Assembly: GCA_041655035.1 (NCBI GenBank)
Contig: JBAZCN010000004.1
Location: forward strand, 1 to 64,000
Direction: 5' to 3'
Source: NAT127 sp041655035
GTDB taxonomy: Bacteria > Pseudomonadota > Gammaproteobacteria > Pseudomonadales > Porticoccaceae
Length of the DNA: 64,000 nucleotides
Position numbers and translations under genes: made by a program. The notes under the pieces were generated by a model. That model searched no databases. It was not told the origin of the DNA and was given only the letters and a program-made list of their open reading frames with translations. Position 1 is the stretch's first letter, and each line of letters opens with the position of its first letter. Shown here piece by piece: positions 43,363-50,907 of the stretch.

Positions 43363-44034
43363 TTAAAGCGGCATGTCCGGCGCGTTGTATATCCAATTCG
43401 CCATCATCTTTTCATAGCCGGAGCTGGTCACGCTTGCCGTGATGGTTCTCCGGCTGGTCTCCGACCGCCCCGCGAACTTCCAATCATCCTTCGTCAATTG
43501 CGCGCCCGCAACGCGGAGAAAGCGGAAGGGCATAGGCGGCACACCTTTCGCTTCATCGACCGCGCGATTGGCGTCAAACATGATCACCATAAGCCAGCAG
43601 TCCTCCGCGTTGTGGCCCTGCCAGGACTTGAGGTAGCGCGACGCCTTCACCTCAATACCTTCATCGCAGTATTGCTGCGAGTCATTCGGGAAGCGTCCAG
43701 CGGGGAGTAGGTCGGGGTGTCCGTTGTGGTAACGATTCTTGACGATGCCCGGCGAGTGCTTGGGCAGATTCGCGGTCATGAACTCACCCACAATGCTGCT
43801 AAAGTTCGCGGGCATCAGCATCGTCTCGAAGCGCGGTGATGCGTTCTCGTGCAGCCGAACATTAACCATCTGCATGAAGCCGATGAAATCATTCATCGCC
43901 GCGCAGATATGCTCAATGGTCACGCCGTAGGGGATAACCGCCCGCGGGTTGAAGTGTTCGATCCGTACCGGGTCGGGGTTGCAAGCCGCAAATTCAATTT
44001 GATCTTCTGGTGTCATCAGTTCCGTTTCGCTCAA
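43363..44034 (-). CDS. Putative type II restriction endonuclease, PD-(D/E)XK fold
   Basis: A 223-residue protein with a literal PD...ExK signature: HPDLLP (P107-D108) and GIEVKAS (E128-V-K130), which is the metal-binding core of restriction endonucleases. The N-terminal ~90 residues are helical. Its stop codon abuts the methyltransferase stop with no spacing, tail to tail, which strongly suggests a restriction partner. The TTG at 44034 is the longest start; an ATG at 44016 is equally plausible. I do not recognise a named enzyme. Confidence 0.75.
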   Translation of the reverse strand: MSETELMTPEDQIEFAACNPDPVRIEHFNPRAVIPYGVTIEHICAAMNDFIGFMQMVNVRLHENASPRFETMLMPANFSSIVGEFMTANLPKHSPGIVKNRYHNGHPDLLPAGRFPNDSQQYCDEGIEVKASRYLKSWQGHNAEDCWLMVIMFDANRAVDEAKGVPPMPFRFLRVAGAQLTKDDWKFAGRSETSRRTITASVTSSGYEKMMANWIYNAPDMPL

Positions 44035-44130
44035 CAGATCATATCAAACCTGTCATGCTAACGGTGAACAAGAATATGTGCCAGCGCAAAGACCGGCGAC
44101 CGGATCGCGCAGCCGTCGCCGGAAAGAAAA

Positions 44131-44152
44131 AAGCCACCGCTGAGGGTGGCTT
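44131..44152 (-). terminator. Terminator inside the right end of the element
   Basis: AAGCCACC pairs with GGTGGCTT (44131-44138 and 44145-44152); on the minus strand a T-rich run follows. It can end transcription entering leftward from tRNA-Ser, replacing the original terminator now 11 kb away at 33085-33120. Confidence 0.6.
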
Positions 44153-44202
44153 CTTCATCGTCTCGCAGGGCCTTACTCCATCGCATTCCAGCACTTAGGG
44201 AA

Positions 44203-44222
44203 AGGCGGGTTTTTAGGCGGGT
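44203..44222 (+). repeat. Paired AGGCGGGT repeat, right-end copy
   Basis: AGGCGGGT at 44203-44210 and 44215-44222, with the same 12-base period and orientation as the copy beside int. It lies 43 bases from the right attachment repeat; the int copy lies about 130 bases from the left one. This is the placement expected of integrase arm sites. Confidence 0.65.
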
Positions 44223-44265
44223 GCGCCGTCAAAACCCTGCAAGAAGGCCAGTAATACTGGCAAAA

Positions 44266-44280
44266 TTGGCGGAGGGACAG
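44266..44280. repeat. Right attachment repeat (att) within tRNA-Ser
   Basis: TTGGCGGAGGGACAG, identical to 33126-33140. It overlaps the 3' end of the tRNA-Ser gene. Confidence 0.85.
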
Positions 44281-44354
44281 GGATTCGAACCCTGGATGCC
44301 TTTCGACACGCCGGTTTTCAAGACCGGTGCTTTCAACCGCTCAGCCATCCCTCC
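44267..44354 (-). tRNA. tRNA-Ser (UGA), integration target
   Basis: An 88-nt class II tRNA on the minus strand with encoded CCA (complement of 44267-44269), discriminator G73, acceptor GGAGGGA/TCCCTCC, anticodon TGA in the loop CTTGAAA, and a long variable arm. The 3' end is the attachment site of the element, and the intact gene is retained. Confidence 0.95.
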
Positions 44355-44366
44355 AAAGAGGCGCAG

Positions 44367-44394
44367 ATTATACAGCCCACGCCTCTTCTGGCAA
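44367..44394 (-). promoter_or_regulatory. Promoter of tRNA-Ser
   Basis: On the minus strand: TTGCCA (complement of 44389-44394), 16-base spacer, TATAAT (complement of 44367-44372). It sits between the rne stop and the tRNA, with no terminator separating them, so rne read-through may also supply the tRNA. Confidence 0.65.
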
Positions 44395-44398
44395 GCGA

Positions 44399-47300
44399 TT
44401 ATCCGCCATGATTCCCGGCATCTGAGCCGGGGTGCCCATCGCTGCCGCTGTCTCTGCCGCCGGTGTTGCGGGCCTTGCTCCGCGGGTCGTTGGCCGGCCT
44501 CTGGAAGTCGACCTGGGCGACGGTGACCGGGGGCGGCAGGCTGGTGTCGAGCGGCGCACTGAGCGGCTGTTCGATCACCTGCGACTGGATTACCACCTCG
44601 TGCCGCGGTTGCGGGCGACGGCGCGGATCATTGCTGGCACGGGGCAGAGCACCTTCGGCTGTCGCGCTGCCGGGCTCTGGCGCCATTTCTGTCGGCGCCT
44701 CGATGGCGGGCGCCGGCAAAGCGTCGCTTGTCGTCGGGGCGGTGGCCGCCGGGGTCAAGTTGACGCTGCTCTCGACCGTTGGCGCATCGCCACCGATCGC
44801 TGGGCTGGTCACTGCGGCGCCTTCCGCCTCGTCGTCGCTGGCGGCGGTGTCGTCAATGACAGCGGCGGCCGTGGGCGGCTCGATCGCGGCACTGTCGTCG
44901 GCAGGCGCTGGGGGCGCCTCGGTGGCGACGACCGGCTCCGCACGGCTGACGGTCTGTTCTACTGCGACCTGTTCCCGGACAGGCTGTTCCAGGGCAGTTC
45001 GTTCTACAGCGACCGGCTCTGCGATGGATTGCTCCATGGCGGATTGCTCCACGGGGGCCTGTTCCACGGCGCCTGGCTGCTCCGCGACAACCTGTTCCGC
45101 AACGACCTGTTCCGCAACACCTTCCGGTGCTACCGCCGCAGTGCTGGCGGCGTCGATGCCGGGTTCCTCGGCAGCGCTGGTGGCTTCCGTTTCAGTGGCG
45201 GGCGCGAGATCCAGGTTGAAGGTTGTTTGCTGTGCCGCCCGGTCAGTGTTGAATCGCTCGATGTCCCGGGCCAGCTGTTCGGCCAGGGCCTCGGCGGTGG
45301 GGCCGGCAGCGGTCGCCGCGCCCGTCGGAGCGGAAACGGTGGCCGGCTCGTCGCCGGGTGCCGGTGGGCGCCCGTTGTCACCAGGCTTCGCTTCCGTGTC
45401 GGCAAGGGGCTCGTCATGGGTGGCCGGGATTGGCTGTGGTGCCGGATCCGACGCCGGAGCGGCATCCGCTGCGGCACCGCCGAGCGCGGTGGCGGTGGCG
45501 ACCAGCGCCTCGGGTAACGCCTGGCGCTCACGGCGGCGGCGCGGTTCGCGGCGCTTGTCGCTGGGGCGCCGGGGCGGCTGGTCAGTCCTTTCCTGGCTCG
45601 GAGCCTGCTCGACCTGCGCTTCTTCGACCGGGGCTTCAGCCACTTCGAGCGGAGGGCGGGGTGTTCTGGCCTGGTCGCGACGCCGGTTGCCGCGGGGCTC
45701 CTGACGCTTGTCGTCGCGGCCGTTGTCATCGCGGGGTGCCGAGCGGTTGCTGTCCGTGCGGGGGCCGGCGTCTCGTTCGGTGCGTTCGGTGCGTTCCTGG
45801 CGGTCGGGCCGCTCCTGGCGCTCAGAGCGATCCTGGCGTTCGGTGCGTTCGCCCCGGTTGCCGCGCTGGGCCTGGGAGCCGCGGCGATTGCCGGAGCCCC
45901 CCTGGTCGCGACCGCGCCGGGTGCGCTGGCCGTCGCGACTGGTTTTGGTGTCGCTGGTCTTGACCTCGGGCTTGACCTGCTCTTCCTGGGCCGCCGGCTC
46001 AGAGCCGCTCAGCCAGGTGAGAACCCGCTGCAGCAGCCCGGCTTTCTTGCCGCTGACGACCACTGCCGGGGCCGCGGCGGCGGGTGCCGGGGCCGCTGGG
46101 GCCGGGTGTTCCGCCCGCCCCTGAGGAGCGGGGGAGGCGGGCGGCAGGTGCTGGACCGCCGGTTGTGGCGCCGGCACAACGACCTCCGGGGCGAGCAGTT
46201 CGTGGTTGTGCTCGGAGGCAAACTCCTCGGTCAGCTTGTAGCTGGTGACGCTGACCAGTTCGTCCTGCTGGCGGAAGCGCTGGACTTCGTAATGGGGGGT
46301 TTCCATGTTGGGGTTGGGCAGAATCAGCACCCGGAGCTTGTTGCGGAGCTCGATATCGGCAATCTCGGGGCGTTTTTCGTTGAGCAGGTAGGTCGCCACC
46401 TCCACCGGGGTGATGGCGCGTATTTCGGCGCTGAACTCTTTCTGGGCCTCATCTTCCACCAGGCGCAGAATCGACAGGGCCAGGGAGCGGGTGCCGCGGA
46501 TGGTGCCCTGGCCGCTGCAGCGGGGGCAGATCTTGAAGATCGTTTCTTCGAGCGATGGCCGCAAGCGCTGGCGCGACATTTCGAGCAGGCCGAAGCGGGA
46601 GATGCGGCCGACCTGGACCCGGGCGCGATCCAGTTCCAGGGCCTTGCGCACGCGGTTTTCCACCTCGCGCTGATTCTTGGCGGCGGACATGTCGATGAAG
46701 TCGATGACGATCAGGCCGCCCATGTCCCGCAAGCGCAGCTGGCGGGCAATCTCTTCGGCGGCTTCGAGGTTGGTCTGGGTCGCCGTTTCCTCGATATCGA
46801 CGCCCTTGGTGGCGCGCGAGGAGTTGATGTCGATGGATACCAGCGCCTCGGTGACATCGATAACGATGGAGCCGCCGGAGGGCAGCTTCACTTCGCGCAT
46901 GAAGGCGGTTTCGATCTGGTTTTCGATCTGGTAGCGGTTGAACAGCGGAATGCTGTCCTGGTAGAACTTGACCTTGCTGTGGAACGAGGGCATCACCTGC
47001 TGGATGAAGGCCGCGGCAAGGTTGTAGGCATCGCGACTGTCGACGATCACTTCGCCGATATCGGGGCGCAGGTAGTCGCGGATGGCGCGGATGATGACGT
47101 TGCTCTCCTGGAACAGGAAGTGGGGCGCGGAGGAACTGTCGGCCTCGGTCTTGATGGTATTCCACAACTGCAACAGGTAGTCGAGGTCCCATTGGAGTTC
47201 TTCGCTGGTGCGGCCGATGCCGGCGGTGCGGACGATGGCGCCCATGCCGCTGGGGAGGTCCAGTTCCCGCAGCGCTTCGCGCAATTCACTGCGTTCGTCG

Positions 47301-47734
47301 CCTTCGATGCGGCGGGAAATACCACCGGCCCGGGGGTTGTTGGGCATCAGCACCAGATAGCGGCCCGCCAGGCTGATGAAGGTGGTGAGCGCCGCGCCTT
47401 TGTTGCCGCGCTCTTCCTTGTCGACCTGGACGATGACCTCGGTGCCTTCCTGGAGCACATCCTGGATGCGCAGGCGATTCTGGTCGCCCGGCTGTTTCTT
47501 GAAGTATTCCCTGGCGATTTCCTTGAGGGGGAGAAAGCCGTGGCGCTCGGCGCCGTAGTCGACGAACGCGGCTTCGAGGCTGGGCTCGATGCGGGCGATC
47601 TTGCCTTTATAGATGTTTGCCTTTTTCTGTTCGCGGGCGCGATTCTCGATGTCGAGGTCATAGAGGTGCTGGCCATCGACCATCGCAACACGCAGTTCTT
47701 CCGGCTGCGTGGCGTTGATTAACATTCTTTTCAT
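44399..47734 (-). CDS. rne: Ribonuclease E
   Basis: The 1111-residue endoribonuclease and degradosome scaffold. The N-terminal catalytic half has the S1 domain (IYKGKIARIEPSLEAAFVDY), the 5' sensor, the DNase I-like active site with Asp in SIVIDVTEA and GLIVIDFIDM, and the zinc-link CPRCSGQG near residue 400. From about residue 530 the protein is a low-complexity, disordered scaffold: an RNA-binding Arg-rich block (about 600-720), then a long Ala/Pro/Glu region with VEQ-type repeats, and a short conserved tail. The start is the ATG at 47734; 16 codons upstream are unrelated. Confidence 0.96.
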   Translation of the reverse strand: MKRMLINATQPEELRVAMVDGQHLYDLDIENRAREQKKANIYKGKIARIEPSLEAAFVDYGAERHGFLPLKEIAREYFKKQPGDQNRLRIQDVLQEGTEVIVQVDKEERGNKGAALTTFISLAGRYLVLMPNNPRAGGISRRIEGDERSELREALRELDLPSGMGAIVRTAGIGRTSEELQWDLDYLLQLWNTIKTEADSSSAPHFLFQESNVIIRAIRDYLRPDIGEVIVDSRDAYNLAAAFIQQVMPSFHSKVKFYQDSIPLFNRYQIENQIETAFMREVKLPSGGSIVIDVTEALVSIDINSSRATKGVDIEETATQTNLEAAEEIARQLRLRDMGGLIVIDFIDMSAAKNQREVENRVRKALELDRARVQVGRISRFGLLEMSRQRLRPSLEETIFKICPRCSGQGTIRGTRSLALSILRLVEDEAQKEFSAEIRAITPVEVATYLLNEKRPEIADIELRNKLRVLILPNPNMETPHYEVQRFRQQDELVSVTSYKLTEEFASEHNHELLAPEVVVPAPQPAVQHLPPASPAPQGRAEHPAPAAPAPAAAAPAVVVSGKKAGLLQRVLTWLSGSEPAAQEEQVKPEVKTSDTKTSRDGQRTRRGRDQGGSGNRRGSQAQRGNRGERTERQDRSERQERPDRQERTERTERDAGPRTDSNRSAPRDDNGRDDKRQEPRGNRRRDQARTPRPPLEVAEAPVEEAQVEQAPSQERTDQPPRRPSDKRREPRRRRERQALPEALVATATALGGAAADAAPASDPAPQPIPATHDEPLADTEAKPGDNGRPPAPGDEPATVSAPTGAATAAGPTAEALAEQLARDIERFNTDRAAQQTTFNLDLAPATETEATSAAEEPGIDAASTAAVAPEGVAEQVVAEQVVAEQPGAVEQAPVEQSAMEQSIAEPVAVERTALEQPVREQVAVEQTVSRAEPVVATEAPPAPADDSAAIEPPTAAAVIDDTAASDDEAEGAAVTSPAIGGDAPTVESSVNLTPAATAPTTSDALPAPAIEAPTEMAPEPGSATAEGALPRASNDPRRRPQPRHEVVIQSQVIEQPLSAPLDTSLPPPVTVAQVDFQRPANDPRSKARNTGGRDSGSDGHPGSDAGNHGG

Positions 47735-48035
47735 CGTGTGTGTCCTGTCGTTGCACGAGGACCGCACTGATGCCACAAACACCGATGTGGAAGGTTTCAG
47801 GGGCAGATGGACGCGGACAGGCCGGGGCTCAAGAGCCGGTCGACTATGGTAACATCCTGATTTTTCTGCCTTTATGCATCGAAATTATCCAGTTAAGGAC
47901 GATAGACCTACGACGTAATCCTGCTTTGCTGATGTCGGGGCGGCCGGGCGTTCCCAGTGGGAAATCGCTGCGCTCGCGCCTGCGGCCGGGCCGACATACG
48001 GAATTCTTAGCAAACCTTGTTCAGTGTCTCTTGTG

Positions 48036-48061
48036 GCAACCTGCGGCTTCGGCGAGGTTGC
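48036..48061 (-). promoter_or_regulatory. Hairpin in the rne leader
   Basis: GCAACCT and AGGTTGC form a 7-bp stem around a GC-rich loop containing CTTCGG. It would lie in the predicted ~440-nt leader of rne. RNase E is known to autoregulate through leader hairpins in E. coli; a similar role here is inference. The remainder of the 557-base rne-rluC gap shows no gene. Confidence 0.35.
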
Positions 48062-48180
48062 GTGAGAGGGCTTCGTCCCAGTGACAAAGCCTCGGATAAC
48101 TCAATTGTTGGCAATGTGCTGCTGCCTGCCGTGCCTATGCATTTCGGCCTTCTATAGGCCGCGTCCTGCACGGCCGCGCA

Positions 48181-48209
48181 AGCATAGCAAAGATTCTCTT
48201 TGCCATCAA
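48181..48209 (-). promoter_or_regulatory. Candidate rne promoter
   Basis: On the minus strand: TTGATG (complement of 48204-48209), 17-base spacer, TATGCT (complement of 48181-48186). It predicts a leader of about 440 bases, comparable to the long E. coli rne leader. Confidence 0.5.
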
Positions 48210-48291
48210 TGACATAGAAAGTGGTTTTCCGGTATCGATAAAAGGGTCCCAACTGCTAAAATCGCCGCCCTGTTGTCATGGGTTATTTGTC

Positions 48292-49284
48292 ATGGGATTG
48301 TCTGGCATGGGGTCGTCTGGCATGGGATCGTCACCGGCGGTTGGCGCCTCCGGTTCCTCTTCTTCCGGCGTTACGTTTTTCGATGTCAGCGCCGACGAGG
48401 CCGGGCAGCGCATCGACAACTTCCTGCTGGCCCGGATCAAGGGTGTCCCCAAGTCGCGGATCTACCGCTTGGTGCGCAGGGGGGAGGTACGGGTCAACAA
48501 GGGGCGGATCAAACCGGAATATCGGCTCTGCGCCGGAGACCGGGTGCGGGTGCCGCCGATCCGCCAGGCCGATGCGCCGGCGGCGGTGGTACCCGGCGCC
48601 GGGCTGCGCGCACTGCTCGACGATAGCATTCTTATGGAGACAGAGGATCTGCTGGTGGTGGACAAGCCCGCGGGGCTCGCGGTCCACGGCGGCAGTGGCG
48701 TCAATCTCGGTTTGATCGAGGCGCTGCGCGCCGCCCGCTCCGATGTTTTTCTGGAACTGGTCCACCGCCTCGATCGCGGCACGTCCGGGTGTCTGCTGGT
48801 GGCCCGCAAGCGCCGGGCGCTGAAGGATCTTCAGCGCCAGTTGCGGGAAGGGGGAGTGGAGAAGACCTATCTCGCCCTGGTGCTCGGCAGTTGGCCCAAG
48901 GGCCTCGACCGCATCGACGCGCCGTTGCGCAAGAGCACGCTGGGTTCCGGCGAGCGTATCGTGCGCCCCCATGTGGAGGGCAAGCAGGCGATCACTCACT
49001 TTCGCGTGGTGCGCCGCTTTGCGGCGGCGACCCTGCTCGAAGTCGGGCTGGAAACCGGGCGCACCCACCAAATCCGGGTCCACTGCCAGTTGGCGGGGCA
49101 TCCGCTGGCCGGTGACGACAAGTACGGACGGGACGACGACAACGAATACTTTCGCTCGCTGGGCCTGAAGCGGATGTTCCTTCACGCCCACCGCCTTGCC
49201 TTCAAGGCGGTGGACGGCAGCAAGGTGGCGGTGGAATCGCCGCTTCCCGATGATCTCGCGTTGTTTCTGGAAACGCTGCCGTGA
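48292..49284 (+). CDS. rluC: 23S rRNA pseudouridine synthase RluC
   Basis: A 330-residue enzyme that makes three pseudouridines in 23S rRNA. An N-terminal S4 RNA-binding domain (QRIDNFLLARIKGVPKSRIY) is followed by the RluA-type catalytic domain with HRLDRGTSGCLL containing the catalytic Asp. Divergent rne-rluC is a conserved pair. The first 25 residues are low-complexity (GSSGM repeats), so translation may start at one of several clustered ATGs (48292, 48307 or 48322); the true N-terminus is uncertain. Confidence 0.94.
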   Translation: MGLSGMGSSGMGSSPAVGASGSSSSGVTFFDVSADEAGQRIDNFLLARIKGVPKSRIYRLVRRGEVRVNKGRIKPEYRLCAGDRVRVPPIRQADAPAAVVPGAGLRALLDDSILMETEDLLVVDKPAGLAVHGGSGVNLGLIEALRAARSDVFLELVHRLDRGTSGCLLVARKRRALKDLQRQLREGGVEKTYLALVLGSWPKGLDRIDAPLRKSTLGSGERIVRPHVEGKQAITHFRVVRRFAAATLLEVGLETGRTHQIRVHCQLAGHPLAGDDKYGRDDDNEYFRSLGLKRMFLHAHRLAFKAVDGSKVAVESPLPDDLALFLETLP

Positions 49285-49931
49285 GCCGTCGCCCTGAACT
49301 GTTGGTGTTCGACTGGGATGGCACCCTGTCGGATTCCCTCGCCCGGATCGTCGAATGCCTGCAGTTGTCGGCCTGTGAACAGGGCCTGCCGCCGCCGACC
49401 GGCGAGCAGGGGCGGGAAGTGATCGGCCTGGGCCTGGGCGAGGCGCTCCACAGCCTGTTTCCAGAGCTCGACGATGCTCGCCTGGCGGCATTGAGGGCGA
49501 GCTATTCCCGCAACTACGCGTTTCTCGACCGGGAGCCGGCCCCGTTCTACCCGGGGGTACTGGAGACTCTCGACACGTTGCGCGATGCCGGTTTTGCGTT
49601 GGTGGTGGCGACCGGCAAAAGCCGGCGCGGCTACGACAGGGTGGTGGCCGGGCACGGCCTGGAGGGCTTTTTTCGCGCCAGCCGCTGCGCCGACGAGACG
49701 GCGTCGAAGCCCGACCCGCGGATGCTCAACGAACTGCTGGCGGAATGCGGCTGCCCTCCCGGGCGGGCGTTGATGGTGGGCGACACGGAATTCGACATGG
49801 CCATGGCGGCGCGGGCCGGGGTGCCGCGCCTTGGGGTGAGTTACGGCGCCCATCATCCCGATCGCCTGCAGCCCTATGGGCTGCTGGCCTGCGTCGATCG
49901 CTTTGCCGATATTCTTTCCTGTCTGGAGTGA
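49281..49931 (+). CDS. HAD-superfamily hydrolase (phosphoglycolate phosphatase-like)
   Basis: A 216-residue cytoplasmic phosphatase. HAD motif I is FDWDGTLSDS (nucleophile and acid Asps at about 11 and 13), motif II VVATGKS, motif III with Lys in ETASKPDPRML, and motif IV MVGDTEFDM. A helical cap lies between motifs I and II. The GTG start overlaps rluC by 4 bases, as in related genomes. The exact substrate is unknown. The gene sppA, which often follows, is absent; 49932-50147 holds only a dispersed repeat. Confidence 0.9.
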   Translation: MSRRPELLVFDWDGTLSDSLARIVECLQLSACEQGLPPPTGEQGREVIGLGLGEALHSLFPELDDARLAALRASYSRNYAFLDREPAPFYPGVLETLDTLRDAGFALVVATGKSRRGYDRVVAGHGLEGFFRASRCADETASKPDPRMLNELLAECGCPPGRALMVGDTEFDMAMAARAGVPRLGVSYGAHHPDRLQPYGLLACVDRFADILSCLE

Positions 49932-50031
49932 TCGGGGCAGATGGCGGCGGGCCTTGCGGAGCAAGGGCAGGCCTGAAGCTTGTGAGATCTTGGTAAAGGT
50001 TGTCGATAAATAACAGGGTATTTTTCTGGCT

Positions 50032-50061
50032 GCGATTTCTGCGGTGCGCTTCGTTGCTCAG
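50032..50061. repeat. Dispersed intergenic repeat, copy 2
   Basis: A 30-base sequence matching 32889-32918 at 28 positions (core CTGCGGTGCGCTTCGTT). It lies between convergent HAD and maf genes. Confidence 0.6.
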
Positions 50062-50147
50062 AGCACCCTCTATAAAGAGTGGAGGGTACCGACGCAGTGG
50101 CGCATGCCTGCTACAGCGTGGCTGGTGGAGCTTCAGCAGGTCCCGCC

Positions 50148-50729
50148 CTAGATAACCGGAACCTTGAACTGGCGCAGCAGCCTGGCCAGGGCGATCAGCG
50201 GCAGGCCCATCAGCGCCGTGGGGTCGAGGGTTTCGATCTGCGTGAACAGGGCTATACCGAGGCCCTCCATCTTGAAGCTGCCGGCGCAATCATAGGGCTG
50301 CTCCCGGTCCAGATAGCGGCTGATCTCGTCATCGCTGAGTTGGCGGAAGGTGGCCTTGGTGGCATCGGTGGCGAGACGGTACTGGCCGTTGGCGCTGTCG
50401 AGCACCACCACGCTGGTGTAGAACAGCAGCGTCTGCCCGGATTGCCGGCGCAGCTGCTCGCGGGCGGTGTCGAAGTCGCCAGGTTTGCCAAGCACCTGCT
50501 TGTCGAGGGTGGCGACCTGATCTGAGCCGATGATCAGGTGCTCGCCATAGTCTTCCGACAATGCGCCCGCCTTGCATACCGCAAGCCGCTCGGCGAGCGA
50601 CCGCGAAGGTTCGCCCGGAAGGGGTGTTTCGTCGACGCCGGGGCTGTGGGCGGTGAATGGCAGGCCGAGGCGCTCCAGCAGGATGCGGCGATAGGGGGAG
50701 GATGAGGCGAGCACGATGGGCAGGGTCAT
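50148..50729 (-). CDS. maf: Maf-family nucleotide pyrophosphatase (YceF-like)
   Basis: A 193-residue house-cleaning enzyme that hydrolyses modified nucleoside triphosphates. Motifs: LASSSPYRRILLERLG at the N-terminus, VDETPLPGE, IIGSDQVATL and LGKPGDFDTAREQL, all characteristic of Maf; the YceF subgroup in E. coli prefers 7-methyl-GTP. It is transcribed opposite to yceD, as is usual for this pair. Confidence 0.93.
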   Translation of the reverse strand: MTLPIVLASSSPYRRILLERLGLPFTAHSPGVDETPLPGEPSRSLAERLAVCKAGALSEDYGEHLIIGSDQVATLDKQVLGKPGDFDTAREQLRRQSGQTLLFYTSVVVLDSANGQYRLATDATKATFRQLSDDEISRYLDREQPYDCAGSFKMEGLGIALFTQIETLDPTALMGLPLIALARLLRQFKVPVI

Positions 50730-50869
50730 GGCTGGTACTTTGGGCTCTACAGTCGGCGGTGGTCGGGCGAATTATCGGACGATATGGCCAGCGATGGCTA
50801 TCAGCCGGGCGATTTTTTACCATTGCCGCCGGTAAATGGCTGAAAACGCCTGTTAACACTCAATATTTT

Positions 50870-50898
50870 TTGACACGGCCAGCGCTTCTCCCTAGAAT
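50870..50898 (+). promoter_or_regulatory. Consensus sigma-70 promoter of yceD-rpmF
   Basis: Perfect -35 TTGACA (50870-50875), 17-base spacer, -10 TAGAAT (50893-50898). The predicted start lies within a few bases of the yceD ATG at 50908, so the transcript may be leaderless. Confidence 0.8.
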
Positions 50899-50907
50899 TG
50901 CGCGCCT

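Larger units (their letters stand above)
33126..44280. mobile_element. Integrated satellite-like element at tRNA-Ser(UGA)
   Basis: An element of about 11.1 kb bounded by 15-bp direct repeats. It carries int, alpA-like, primase-helicase, candidate origin, serine-recombinase-like gene, terS, terL, unknown genes and a restriction-modification pair. Almost all genes point rightwards; only the endonuclease is reversed. No portal, capsid, protease, tail or clear lysis gene is visible. That gene content suits a phage satellite (PICI-like) or a reduced prophage. Integrase lies at the end away from the intact tRNA. Confidence 0.85.

Noticed and set aside
46106..47722. 538-codon plus-strand frame opposite rne
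   Set aside because: Shadow of the RNase E catalytic domain on the other strand.
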